A DNA stretch of 64,000 bases from Wolbachia endosymbiont (group B) of Parapoynx stratiotata. GTDB taxonomy: Bacteria; Pseudomonadota; Alphaproteobacteria; Rickettsiales; Anaplasmataceae. The notes beneath the pieces are model-generated. The model did no database searches. It saw only the letters and a program-made list of their open reading frames with translations, and was not told the origin of the DNA. Both the position numbers and the translations under genes were made by a program. Positions 40,065-48,754 of this stretch are shown piece by piece. Numbering within the stretch: the stretch's first letter is position 1; each line of letters opens with the position of its first letter. The DNA lies in the NCBI RefSeq assembly GCF_947250635.1, contig NZ_OX366335.1, positions 1,302,001 through 1,366,000 on the forward strand, in the 5' to 3' direction.

Positions 40065-40777
40065 ATAAAACTTTGGCGGGAACGTTCAAAAAAGTGTGTC
40101 AAGCCGCATTTTTAGTTCAACTCAATTTTCAATCTATCTGGAAAGAAAATATCAAGTTGAGACATAGTTAAAGCCCAATTAGGGAGAGCCATAATCCACT
40201 TTTGCTCTACCTTTTTTATAGCACAATATACCTGTTTGTACAAGGCATTTGTACTAGTAAATGAACCCTTAGTTTTAGTAAATTTCCTGATTTGTCTATG
40301 CAACCCCTCAATTGGATTGGTGGTGTAAATCAGCTTCCTAACTTGCCCAGAATACTTAAAATAACTGGATAAGTTTTCCCAATTGTTCTGCCAGGATTTT
40401 ATAACTAAAGGATACTTCTCTCCCCATTTTTCTTCCAGCTCAAGCAGATAATTCTCAGCGATCTCTTTACTTGAAGCACGATATATTTTTTTCAAATCAT
40501 TCATGAAAACTTTTACATCTTTGCTAGATACATATTTCAGTGAATTCCTTATCTGATGCACTATACATAGCTGTACTTCTGCCTTAGGAAACACACTATT
40601 TATAGCCGCAGGAAAGCTTTTTAGCCCATCAATGCAGGCAATTAGAATATCTTCTACTCCTCGCTCTTTTAGGTCATTTAGAACTCCCAACCAGAAGTTA
40701 GCTCCTTCACTTTCAGCCAAATAAAAACCTAATACTTCTTTTCTGCCATTTTGATTTATGCCCAATATATTATACAT

Positions 40778-42114
40778 GGGAACGTTCAAAAAAGTGTGTC
40801 AAACCGAAAAAAAAGTAATAAATTGATATAAAAAATGGAGGTTTGATATGGGTCAAGCAAATAGAACTACTGGTTTGGTAGATTATAAAGAATTAGAAAC
40901 AAATATCCTGTCATCTATACGAGAAGGAAGACCATTGACAGGAAGAGATGGAGCATTAACACCGTTTATAAAAAGGTTGCTAGAGGCAAGTCTGGAAGGT
41001 GAAATAGAAAGCCACATGTCAGCTAAAAGTGAAGAAAATAACCGAAGAAATGGAAGGAATGCAAAAACTTTACGTACAAGTTCAGGCTCATTTGAACTAT
41101 TAACACCAAGAGACAGAGAAGGAAGCTTTGAACCGCAAATAGTCAAAAAAAGGCAAACAAGCCTACATCCAGAACTTGAAGCAAAGGTCTTAAGCACATA
41201 TGCCAGTGGCATGGGATACAGAGATATAGCTTCACATGTTGAGGAAATATATGACCACAAAATATCAGCAGCAGAGATATCCAGTATTACTGATAAACTG
41301 CTACCAGTAATCAATGAATGGCGCAGCCGCCCACTGCAATCAGTGTATCCAATAGTGTTTATGGATGGCATGTTCTTTAAGGTCAAGGAGGACGGACATT
41401 GTATAAGTAAATGCATGTATAATATATTGGGCATAAATCAAAATGGCAGAAAAGAAGTATTAGGTTTTTATTTGGCTGAAAGTGAAGGAGCTAACTTCTG
41501 GTTGGGAGTTCTAAATGACCTAAAAGAGCGAGGAGTAGAAGATATTCTAATTGCCTGCATTGATGGGCTAAAAAGCTTTCCTGCGGCTATAAATAGTGTG
41601 TTTCCTAAGGCAGAAGTACAGCTATGTATAGTGCATCAGATAAGGAATTCACTGAAATATGTATCTAGCAAAGATGTAAAAGTTTTCATGAATGATTTGA
41701 AAAAAATATATCGTGCTTCAAGTAAAGAGATCGCTGAGAATTATCTGCTTGAGCTGGAAGAAAAATGGGGAGAGAAGTATCCTTTAGTTATAAAATCCTG
41801 GCAGAACAATTGGGAAAACTTATCCAGTTATTTTAAGTATTCTGGGCAAGTTAGGAAGCTGATTTACACCACCAATCCAATTGAGGGGTTGCATAGACAA
41901 ATCAGGAAATTTACTAAAACTAAGGGTTCATTTACTAGTACAAATGCCTTGTACAAACAGGTATATTGTGCTATAAAAAAGGTAGAGCAAAAGTGGATTA
42001 TGGCTCTCCCTAATTGGGCTTTAACTATGTCTCAACTTGATATTTTCTTTCCAGATAGATTGAAAATTGAGTTGAACTAAAAATGCGGCTTGACACACTT
42101 TTTTGAACGTTCCC
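40778..42114 (+). mobile_element. IS256-family element (inner copy), complete
   Basis: 1337 bp with imperfect terminal inverted repeats of about 28 bp starting GGGAACGTTCAAAAAAGTGT. An 8-bp target duplication TTATACAT flanks it (40770-40777 and 42115-42122), created inside the transposase gene of the outer copy. It appears identical to the element at 56490-57826, indicating recent movement. Confidence 0.97.
40848..42080 (+). CDS. IS256-family transposase (inner copy)
   Basis: 410 aa, a mutator-type DDE transposase. Typical segments are FIKRLLEASLEGEIESHMSA near residue 42, RNGRNAKTLRTSSG, YPIVFMDGMFFKVKEDGHCI near 167 (first Asp), EDILIACIDGLKSFPAAINS near 233 (second Asp), LCIVHQIRNSLKYVSSKD near 260, and RKLIYTTNPIEGLHRQIRKF near 340 (catalytic Glu). 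The start is preceded by GGAGG at a good distance. Intact, so it may drive movement of all copies. Confidence 0.97.
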   Translation: MGQANRTTGLVDYKELETNILSSIREGRPLTGRDGALTPFIKRLLEASLEGEIESHMSAKSEENNRRNGRNAKTLRTSSGSFELLTPRDREGSFEPQIVKKRQTSLHPELEAKVLSTYASGMGYRDIASHVEEIYDHKISAAEISSITDKLLPVINEWRSRPLQSVYPIVFMDGMFFKVKEDGHCISKCMYNILGINQNGRKEVLGFYLAESEGANFWLGVLNDLKERGVEDILIACIDGLKSFPAAINSVFPKAEVQLCIVHQIRNSLKYVSSKDVKVFMNDLKKIYRASSKEIAENYLLELEEKWGEKYPLVIKSWQNNWENLSSYFKYSGQVRKLIYTTNPIEGLHRQIRKFTKTKGSFTSTNALYKQVYCAIKKVEQKWIMALPNWALTMSQLDIFFPDRLKIELN

Positions 42115-42769
42115 TTATACATGCATTTACTTATACAATGTCCGTCCTCCTTGACCTTAAAGAACATGCCATCCATAAACACTATTGGATACACTGATTG
42201 CAGTGGGCGGCTGCGCCATTCATTGATTACTGGTAGCAGTTTATCAGTAATACTGGATATCTCTGCTGCTGATATTTTGTGGTCATATATTTCCTCAACA
42301 TGTGAAGCTATATCTCTGTATCCCATGCCACTGGCATATGTGCTTAAGACCTTTGCTTCAAGTTCTGGATGTAGGCTTGTTTGCCTTTTTTTGACTATTT
42401 GCGGTTCAAAGCTTCCTTCTCTGTCTCTTGGTGTTAATAGTTCAAATGAGCCTGAACTTGTACGTAAAGTTTTTGCATTCCTTCCATTTCTTCGGTTATT
42501 TTCTTCACTTTTAGCTGACATGTGGCTTTCTATTTCACCTTCCAGACTTGCCTCTAGCAACCTTTTTATAAACGGTGTTAATGCTCCATCTCTTCCTGTC
42601 AATGGTCTTCCTTCTCGTATAGATGACAGGATATTTGTTTCTAATTCTTTATAATCTACCAAACCAGTAGTTCTATTTGCTTGACCCATATCAAACCTCC
42701 ATTTTTTATATCAATTTATTACTTTTTTTTCGGTTTGACACACTTTTTTGAACGTTCCCACTTTGGCTG

Positions 42770-42786
42770 AATTTTACCTATTTTTT
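42770..42786 (-). terminator. Right half of the split terminator-like hairpin beyond rpoD
   Basis: AATTTTACC (42770-42778) followed by TATTTTTT (42779-42786). It would pair with 40046-40064 in the ancestral sequence. In the transcript of rpoD (minus strand) this arm comes first, 17 nt after the stop codon. Confidence 0.5.
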
Positions 42787-42802
42787 GAGCAGCCCTTCTG
42801 CC

Positions 42803-44704
42803 TTAAAAGAAACCTCTAAGTTTTTTAGCACGGCTTGGATGTTTCAACTTACGTAGTGCTTTTGCCTCTATTTGCCTAATTCTTTCACGTGTAACATTAA
42901 AAATTTTTCCTACTTCTTCTAAGGTATGCTCTTTTCCATCTTTACCAAGGCCAAAGCGCATCCTTAGAATTCTTTCTTCTTTTGGTGTTAAAGTTGCAAG
43001 AACATTGGTCGTAATGCCACGCAAGTCGGCAAGTATTGCAGCATCCTCTGGTTTAGAAACTCGCTTATCTTCTATACAATCACCGAAGGTACTACTATCA
43101 TCCTTTCCTGTTGGAGCTTCAAGACTTACTGGATCTCTTGCTATTTTCATAACTTTACGTATTCTTTCTATCGGCATTGCCAATTCTATACTTAATTCCT
43201 CTAATGTTGGCTCTCTACCCATTCCATGAGTCATCTTTCTTAATGCTTTATTGATTTTACTGATAATTTCCACCATATGAACTGGTATTCTAACTACTTT
43301 AGACTGTTCAGGTATTGCCCTAGTTATTGATTGTTTTACCCACCAAGTACCATAAGTCGAAAATTTATATCCACGTTTGTAATCAAACTTATCTACAGCC
43401 TTCATAAGACCAATATTGCCTTCTTGTATCAAGTCAAGTAGATCAAGTCCTCTTTTTGAATACTTTTTAGCAATTGAAACCACTAGCCTTAAATTAGCCT
43501 TTATCATCTCTTGCTTTGCTTCAGAGACTTCTCGTTCGTGTTTTTGTATTCTCTTGATTAGCTCCTTAAACTCTTGTACTTTATCTCCTTGTACATAACT
43601 CTTAATATTTCTTAAGGCACTAGCTATATATTCATAGTTATCGTTTATAAACCTTAAGAATTTATTTTTTAATTCACCTGTAAAAAGGGACTGATTTTCA
43701 TTCTTCTTTAAAAGACTGATTTCGCTCAATTCGTGCTCTAAAAGCACAGCACAATAAATATTATAGAAACTTTCTCTATCAATATCGTACTTTCTAGCCT
43801 CAGTAATAAGATTAGCTTCTTCAAACGTGATTAGTCTATTTATTTCGTAAAGTTTTTGTGTAATTCTGGCAATAGCAGCATCACTAAACTGAATTTGTAA
43901 TGCTACAGACCATATTTGATTATATAAATTTTCTAGCTCATTAGAGAAATCTTTAGAATTTTTTTTCAATACCAATGCTTCATTTGTGAAAGTAATGATC
44001 TCATCCAATGCTGTGATAACCTTTGGCAATAAATCACTTTCCATTTCAAGAACAGAAATGTTTAAATTCGCTGAACTTATATCTTCACTCTCATTTCCCT
44101 TTTCATCGTTGCCTTTTTCCTCATCATCAACATAATCTTTAACATCTTCAGCTTCACTTTCTTCTTTGGCTACCATATTGAAATCAGAGTTATAAATTGC
44201 ATCTAGATTTATCATTTCTCTCAGCAAAAAAGTTCCCCCACTTAAATCATCACGCCATGTTTTGATCATGTTGAATGCCACTGATGTTTCAATTATTGCA
44301 CGTAACATGTTATGCTTTTCAGATTCAATTTTTTTTGCTATCTTAATTTCATCTGCTCGTGACAAAAGCTTTACAGAGCTCATATCTTGTAAATAAATCC
44401 TTACTGGATCATCATTTTGCACTAAAGTTGTAGTAGTATTCAACGATGTCTCATCATCATCAAGCTTATTACCATCATCATTAGAAGGAGCTTCTTCCTC
44501 ATCTTCACTACTTTCGAGTATGTTAATTCCAGAGTCTTGCAATAAAGCTATAGTATCATCTATAAAATCAGGTGGAAAACTTTCATCTGACAACTTATCA
44601 TTTATATCATCAAAAGTGATAAAACCGCCCTTTCTTATACTTTTGGTTACAAGATCTTTGATGATCTTTTTCCTATCTTCCGTACCATTAATAGTTGACA
44701 TCAT
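42803..44704 (-). CDS. rpoD: RNA polymerase sigma-70 factor
   Basis: 633 aa, the primary sigma factor. Region 1.1 is N-terminal (to about 85). [20 protein letters not shown] near 96 is region 1.2. Region 2 has [20 protein letters not shown] and [20 protein letters not shown] near 425-460. Region 3 includes [18 protein letters not shown], and region 4 ends with [21 protein letters not shown] charged acidic spacer near 185-215 lies in the non-conserved region. Complete. An IS256 pair now lies 43 bp beyond its stop codon. Confidence 0.98.
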   Translation of the reverse strand: MMSTINGTEDRKKIIKDLVTKSIRKGGFITFDDINDKLSDESFPPDFIDDTIALLQDSGINILESSEDEEEAPSNDDGNKLDDDETSLNTTTTLVQNDDPVRIYLQDMSSVKLLSRADEIKIAKKIESEKHNMLRAIIETSVAFNMIKTWRDDLSGGTFLLREMINLDAIYNSDFNMVAKEESEAEDVKDYVDDEEKGNDEKGNESEDISSANLNISVLEMESDLLPKVITALDEIITFTNEALVLKKNSKDFSNELENLYNQIWSVALQIQFSDAAIARITQKLYEINRLITFEEANLITEARKYDIDRESFYNIYCAVLLEHELSEISLLKKNENQSLFTGELKNKFLRFINDNYEYIASALRNIKSYVQGDKVQEFKELIKRIQKHEREVSEAKQEMIKANLRLVVSIAKKYSKRGLDLLDLIQEGNIGLMKAVDKFDYKRGYKFSTYGTWWVKQSITRAIPEQSKVVRIPVHMVEIISKINKALRKMTHGMGREPTLEELSIELAMPIERIRKVMKIARDPVSLEAPTGKDDSSTFGDCIEDKRVSKPEDAAILADLRGITTNVLATLTPKEERILRMRFGLGKDGKEHTLEEVGKIFNVTRERIRQIEAKALRKLKHPSRAKKLRGFF

Positions 44705-44840
44705 TACCTTTACAGTTTATAATTTTATTTCTTATTTATCAAATAAACTTACAATTAGCAAGCTTATAGTTTTATTCTTAATTTATAGTTACTTGCTACT
44801 TCATATAGTTTAAGATACTGTCAATTTATTCACACTCTTC

Positions 44841-45143
44841 TTAATCAACTAATCTCTCCATTCTTACTACTATGGACAATCCAACTGAAAATGTTGCAAT
44901 TCCAACCACTATAGCAGTAAGCATTAAGACGTGAGGTATAGGATTGGTATATAAGTGAAAATTTGAAGTCAATATAGGAGGTAAAGAACTTTTTACATAC
45001 CCTAAAGATATGTAAAACAACAAAACAGATGCTTGTAAGACACTTAATCCCATCATTTTTTTTATTAAGTTTTTATCATTTACAATGATATAGAAACCTA
45101 GCGCCATTAATATAGTAATGCCTACATAATTATATAGAGTCAT
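44841..45143 (-). CDS. mnhC: Na+/H+ antiporter subunit C (MnhC/MrpC, NuoK-like)
   Basis: 100 aa with three membrane segments and the NuoK-like head NYVGITILMALGFYIIVNDK and PHVLMLTAIVVGIATFSVGL near residue 70. It is a small subunit of multi-component cation/proton antiporters. It overlaps mnhB by 4 nt and ends the cluster. MnhD, the main ion-translocating subunit usually next to it, is absent here. Confidence 0.9.
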   Translation of the reverse strand: MTLYNYVGITILMALGFYIIVNDKNLIKKMMGLSVLQASVLLFYISLGYVKSSLPPILTSNFHLYTNPIPHVLMLTAIVVGIATFSVGLSIVVRMERLVD

Positions 45144-45559
45144 TGTTTTTTCTTGCGAGCAAAATTTATATATATGATTAACATGGAAGAAGAGACGGTA
45201 AGCAATACACCCAGCTCCACTAAGAAAATACCCAATTTTTGACCTGTTCTACTATCAGCTGACAATATACTATAGGATAAAAAATTTTGGCCAAATAAAA
45301 CTGTTATAATACCAGCTCCTCCATAGGTTAAAATACCTAGTACGTTAGTAAATTTGATAATAGAGTAAGGTATTGCTTTTAAAGTTGTAGGTATATCAAA
45401 TAACATAGAATATAATATTATCCCAGAAGCAATAATTATTCCCGCCTGAAAACCTCCACCTGGAGTATAGTCACCATGAAACTGTATGTATAAACCAAAA
45501 AAAATGATAAAAGGTATCATCAAAAATGTTACTGCACTTAATACCGGATCTTTAATCAC
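45140..45559 (-). CDS. mnhB: Na+/H+ antiporter subunit B (MnhB/MrpB)
   Basis: 139 aa with four membrane segments. The family pattern FGLYIQFHGDYTPGGGFQAG (residues about 21-40) is unmistakable. It overlaps the preceding gene by 8 nt and mnhC by 4 nt. It acts in the inner membrane as part of the Mrp-type complex. Confidence 0.93.
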   Translation of the reverse strand: MIKDPVLSAVTFLMIPFIIFFGLYIQFHGDYTPGGGFQAGIIIASGIILYSMLFDIPTTLKAIPYSIIKFTNVLGILTYGGAGIITVLFGQNFLSYSILSADSRTGQKLGIFLVELGVLLTVSSSMLIIYINFARKKKQ

Positions 45560-46076
45560 TTTCTTTCTCTTCTAATATTAACATTATACAAAGTGCAGCA
45601 GTAAAAACTACTATAGTTTCTCCAAATGTGTCATAGCCACGAAAGCTTGCTAAAACAGCTGTCACTATATTAGGAATACCAATAGCTTTTTCAGTATTTT
45701 CTACATAATAAGGAGCAACGTGCAAGTGAACTGGAGCATTATGACTGCCAAAATCTGGTAATTGAATCATAAAGTATGATAAACATGCAGTCAAAAATAA
45801 CATAAAAAAAAGTGTTGTGGGGCTATGAGATAAATTTGCTTTGTAATTCTTTACCAAAGAGAGTGCTGCAAACGTAAAGACTGTGCTCAATCCTGCACCA
45901 ACAGAAGCTTCAGTAATTGCAACATCTGGCGCATTCATAATCAAGTACATAAGTGCAATCAGTGCACTAAATACACACATTAGAACAGCACTTACAACCA
46001 AATGTTTCGAAAGAACTATAAAAACTGTAACCGTGAGTAACAGCAAAAGTAATATTAGATTCAGTATTTCTAGCAT
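45552..46076 (-). CDS. MbhD/MbhE-like (MnhA C-terminal-like) antiporter subunit
   Basis: 174 aa with five or six membrane segments. The first half carries the DUF4040/MbhD signature ALMYLIMNAPDVAITEASVG followed by AGLSTVFTFAAL. The second half resembles MbhE (IPNIVTAVLASFRGYDTFGE then TIVVFTAALCIMLIL). In many bacteria these parts form the C-terminus of the long MnhA; here they form a separate gene. It lies between mnhG and mnhB. Confidence 0.85.
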   Translation of the reverse strand: MLEILNLILLLLLLTVTVFIVLSKHLVVSAVLMCVFSALIALMYLIMNAPDVAITEASVGAGLSTVFTFAALSLVKNYKANLSHSPTTLFFMLFLTACLSYFMIQLPDFGSHNAPVHLHVAPYYVENTEKAIGIPNIVTAVLASFRGYDTFGETIVVFTAALCIMLILEEKESD

Positions 46077-46087
46077 CTTAACCTTCT

Positions 46088-46360
46088 TTAATAGTCTTTA
46101 CTTTTATAATAAGTACGCGCTAAAATATAACTGTTAGTTGAATTGGCTATCCATATTATAAAAATCAATAATATAACTTTAATAGTATTGATTGAAAATT
46201 CATTTTGCCAAGCAAAACCAATCAACAACAACATTGCGCCACTAGAATCTGTAATACCTACAGCATGTAGTCTAGTATAGAAATCAGGAAATACTACTAC
46301 TCCTAAGCTTGAAATGACTATTAAACAAACACCTAAAAATATGAGAATGGATGCTACCAT
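46088..46360 (-). CDS. mnhG: Na+/H+ antiporter subunit G (MnhG/MrpG)
   Basis: 90 aa with three membrane segments and the family motif VVVFPDFYTRLHAVGITDSS (residues about 20-39). It follows mnhF after 6 nt. A subunit of the Mrp-type complex. Confidence 0.92.
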   Translation of the reverse strand: MVASILIFLGVCLIVISSLGVVVFPDFYTRLHAVGITDSSGAMLLLIGFAWQNEFSINTIKVILLIFIIWIANSTNSYILARTYYKSKDY

Positions 46361-46366
46361 AAATTA

Positions 46367-46612
46367 TCAAAACAACATTAATCTCATTAGCGCTATAGTT
46401 GATATAAAGCTGATGCTAGCATACAGTAATGCTATATCAATTAAAAAAAAATCATTCAGAATAATCGATATTGCTGTTATGAGTAAAACTACTTGTGTTG
46501 ATAAACTATTGAATGCTAAAATCTTATTGTACACATCACTTGACCTAAATACTATACAACATAACATTACACTCATACAGAACAAAAGCGCATAGATAGC
46601 AATACTAATCAT
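46367..46612 (-). CDS. mnhF: Na+/H+ antiporter subunit F (MnhF/MrpF)
   Basis: 81 aa with three membrane segments. The motif VYNKILAFNSLSTQVVLLIT and IDIALLYASISFISTIALMR match MnhF (usual form DR..A.D....). It is the first gene of the cluster F-G-(MbhDE)-B-C. MnhE, which normally precedes it, is missing. Confidence 0.85.
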   Translation of the reverse strand: MISIAIYALLFCMSVMLCCIVFRSSDVYNKILAFNSLSTQVVLLITAISIILNDFFLIDIALLYASISFISTIALMRLMLF

Positions 46613-46641
46613 TTATAAGCTATTATAACCTCTGCAGATTT

Positions 46642-47034
46642 CTAAATCGGTACTTCTTCACCACTATCTTGATCATCTATTTCATCATCGTGGCTTTCTT
46701 GACTTACATCCAGACTTGTGTTAAGTTGATGATCAGAAAAATTTAACAAATTTGCTAGCTTACTTGGACTATTAATATAAGTATTATCTGTGTTTCCTTT
46801 CATGTGCTCCTTGCACCTTTTCACCAAAAGGTTAAACAACTCATGAGTATTCACCTTCTTTTCTGCTATTTCATATAAAGAAACTATCGTATCCTTATGA
46901 TCTTTAAACTTAACCATTTCAACGGGATCGCTTGCCCCTGTACTCAAATCATGCGTTCTTTGACTTGCTAGCAGAACCAATTTAAAACGGTTCTGTACCT
47001 GTTCTACACACTTTTCTACAATAGACTCAATCAT
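46642..47034 (-). CDS. rpoZ: RNA polymerase omega subunit
   Basis: 130 aa. The omega core is seen in IVEKCVEQVQNRFKLVLLAS then QRTHDLSTGA (residues 5-34) followed by KDTIVSLYEIAEKKV (about 48-62). An acidic C-terminal tail (HDDEIDDQDSGEEVPI) is an extension typical of this group. Omega helps assemble and stabilise RNA polymerase. Confidence 0.93.
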   Translation of the reverse strand: MIESIVEKCVEQVQNRFKLVLLASQRTHDLSTGASDPVEMVKFKDHKDTIVSLYEIAEKKVNTHELFNLLVKRCKEHMKGNTDNTYINSPSKLANLLNFSDHQLNTSLDVSQESHDDEIDDQDSGEEVPI

Positions 47035-47094
47035 AAAATACTACCTTTATAAACTTTATACTATATCACAAAAAATAAGATGTCAACTTCGGAT

Positions 47095-47391
47095 CTATTG
47101 AGATCCAATTCTACATTCTACTTTTTCTTCTTTAGCTTTTACTGATTGATTTTCTGTTATTGTAATTGTTATTTCATGATCAAGCTTTTTCAAAAAACCT
47201 AACAGTCTCTCTAAAGAAAAACCACTTGTCTTACCACTTTTAATTTGTGACACCTTTGGTTGATCAATACCAAGTTTCTCAGCCGCACAAGCTTGAGTCC
47301 AAGTATTTTTTCCTATAATTTTACTTATTATGCTCAGCAATTTTTTTTTTATTGCTTCACTATCCAGATTGTTTAATGATATTGTTTCCAT
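47095..47391 (-). CDS. HTH (Xre-type) DNA-binding protein
   Basis: 98 aa from ATG 47391, chosen because it begins the compact domain (METISLNNLDSEAIKKK); an ATG at 47481 adds a hydrophobic, low-complexity 30 residues. The helix-turn-helix is WTQACAAEKLGIDQPKVSQI followed by KSGKTSGFSLERLLGFLKKL (residues about 29-70). Such proteins occur as antitoxins or phage-type regulators. No toxin partner is visible next to it; the upstream side holds only IS-like debris. Confidence 0.85.
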   Translation of the reverse strand: METISLNNLDSEAIKKKLLSIISKIIGKNTWTQACAAEKLGIDQPKVSQIKSGKTSGFSLERLLGFLKKLDHEITITITENQSVKAKEEKVECRIGSQ

Positions 47392-48253
47392 AATTTTTAC
47401 TCTCACATACCAACTAGCTTTATTAAATATTATATCATAATATTTAATATACCAATATATTAATACTATATAATTTGTCAATAACTATAATGATATACTG
47501 ATACTCAAAATTTTAAATTGACTATAATTTTTATCAAAATACTAGTAATTTCAAACTATTATTTTGTAAAAAACTTACTATTAAAGAGAATAAGTTGAAA
47601 TTGCAAAGTTTAAAATACAGAAATAATCATTTTACAAACTCGTTTTAGAGACTGTACATAATCTCAAGAAAGGAATAAAGCAGGAGATAGAGTATGTAAA
47701 TTATGAAAACAGAGCAAGATGAGTAGGAGAAAAACTGAGTAGAGTTCTGTAGAAAGAAACAAAATCAAGAAGATTTAGGATATATTTTACATAGTGTTAC
47801 AGGTCCTAAAAAGTGGCTTCAGTGAATCAACAATGTTTTCAAAATGGCAAGATTATTTTAATAAATGAAGTAAAAAACATAGCGGAAGTAAAGAAAGTGT
47901 TTTGAAACATATATAAAAAAGTAATTGCAAAGAAACAAATAAAAGGATGTAACTGTAGAAATCTTTGCCGTATTGTCAAAAGGTAAGTCTCTAATACTCT
48001 TATAGAAAAGTGTAGACAATTGTGATAAGCAAAATTCAATACTAGCTTACAAATCGTCTTCTTGCTTCCACCGCTTTGCTTCTAAAAAGATTATGAATAG
48101 ACCCTTATATCCGAAATTTATACCTCTATATTTTAATATAGGGATTCATTTCAATTTTTAAAGTTTCTATTTAATAAGAATGCTATATCATATTCGTAAT
48201 TTAATTTAAATATCTGTTGCTTCTTAAATACTATTTGGTTAGTAAATAAAATC
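47392..48253. other. 862-bp spacer with an IS5-like remnant
   Basis: AT-rich, without an intact gene. The right part (about 47940-48090) keeps the end of a transposase. The left part (47392-47690) shows nothing recognisable. The promoter of purE should lie near 48150-48250. Confidence 0.6.
47940..48090 (+). pseudogene. Remnant of an IS5-type transposase C-terminus
   Basis: With stops and one frame change the plus strand reads LIEKCRQL, two stops, AKFNTSLQIVFLLP and then LLLKRL followed by a stop (TTGCTTCTAAAAAGATTATGA at about 48072-48092). This matches the usual ending of IS5-group transposases (E.CR.L...E...NTSL..... LLLKRL). The region before it is too decayed to assign. Confidence 0.5.
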
Positions 48254-48754
48254 ATGTCTAATACAGAAAAAATGAAAAAGGATGTTGCTGTAATTATGGG
48301 AAGCGAGTCGGATTATGGCACTATGGTGCATGCTATTAACCTATTAAAAGAATTGGAAATTTCACATGATGTATTTATAATATCCGCACACAGAACACCA
48401 GAGAGACTCTTTAATTTTACTAAGTCTGCTCAAGAAAAAGGCTTTAAGGTTATTATAGCTGGTGCAGGAGGAGCGGCTCATTTACCTGGTATGACTGCAT
48501 CGCTTACTTATTTACCTGTTATCGGTATTCCTGTGCATAGCAAGCAATTAAATGGGCTCGATAGTCTATTATCTATAGTGCAGATGCCAAAAGGTGTTCC
48601 AGTTGCAACAATGTCTATAGGAGAGAGTGGAGCATGCAATGCCGCTATTACTGCTGCATCTATATTGTCGATTTCTAATAGTGAAATTGCAGATAGATTA
48701 AAAAAATGGAGAGAGGGGCAAACTAAAGCAGTAAAAGAAAAACCAACATTATAA
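48254..48754 (+). CDS. purE: N5-carboxyaminoimidazole ribonucleotide mutase
   Basis: 166 aa. [13 protein letters not shown] near residue 12, the active-site [11 protein letters not shown] near 44, [17 protein letters not shown] near 73 and PVIGIPVHS near 92 define PurE. It acts in de novo purine synthesis, a pathway Wolbachia keeps. Its stop codon shares one base with the mutL start (TAATG), so the two are coupled. Confidence 0.97.
   Translation: MSNTEKMKKDVAVIMGSESDYGTMVHAINLLKELEISHDVFIISAHRTPERLFNFTKSAQEKGFKVIIAGAGGAAHLPGMTASLTYLPVIGIPVHSKQLNGLDSLLSIVQMPKGVPVATMSIGESGACNAAITAASILSISNSEIADRLKKWREGQTKAVKEKPTL

Larger units (their letters stand above)
38484..40077. other. 1.6-kb decay zone without an intact gene
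   Basis: It contains dispersed element copy B (38539-38796), nothing recognisable at about 38800-39010, a ruined GDSL lipase gene (39016-39985), and 90 bp up to the IS256 insertion at 40078. Stop codons are frequent in all frames outside the lipase relics. Confidence 0.7.
40112..42689 (-). pseudogene. IS256-family transposase of the outer copy, split in two
   Basis: Codons 1 to about 191 lie at 42689-42115 and the remainder at 40777-40112. The break falls within the codons for CMYNIL. Both parts match the intact 410-aa transposase of the inner copy without visible change, so only the insertion inactivates it. The 3' fragment keeps an in-frame ATG at 40777-40775 and the catalytic-domain segment VEDILIACIDGLKSFPAAIN. 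Confidence 0.95.
40078..42759 (-). mobile_element. IS256-family element (outer copy), interrupted by a second copy
   Basis: Ends are GGGAACGTTCAAAAAAGTGT at 40078 and its inverse at 42759. The 8-bp direct repeat ACTTTGGC flanks it (40070-40077 and 42760-42767). Removing the inner element (1337 bp) and one of its 8-bp duplications leaves exactly 1337 bp, so the outer element was complete before it was hit. Orientation of its transposase is minus. Confidence 0.95.

Noticed and set aside
40883..41434. Open 183-codon frame antisense to the IS256 transposase (also at 42103-42654, 56595-57146, 57968-58519)
   Set aside because: It repeats with every IS copy as the shadow of the transposase reading frame. 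It has no ribosome-binding site and no family resemblance.
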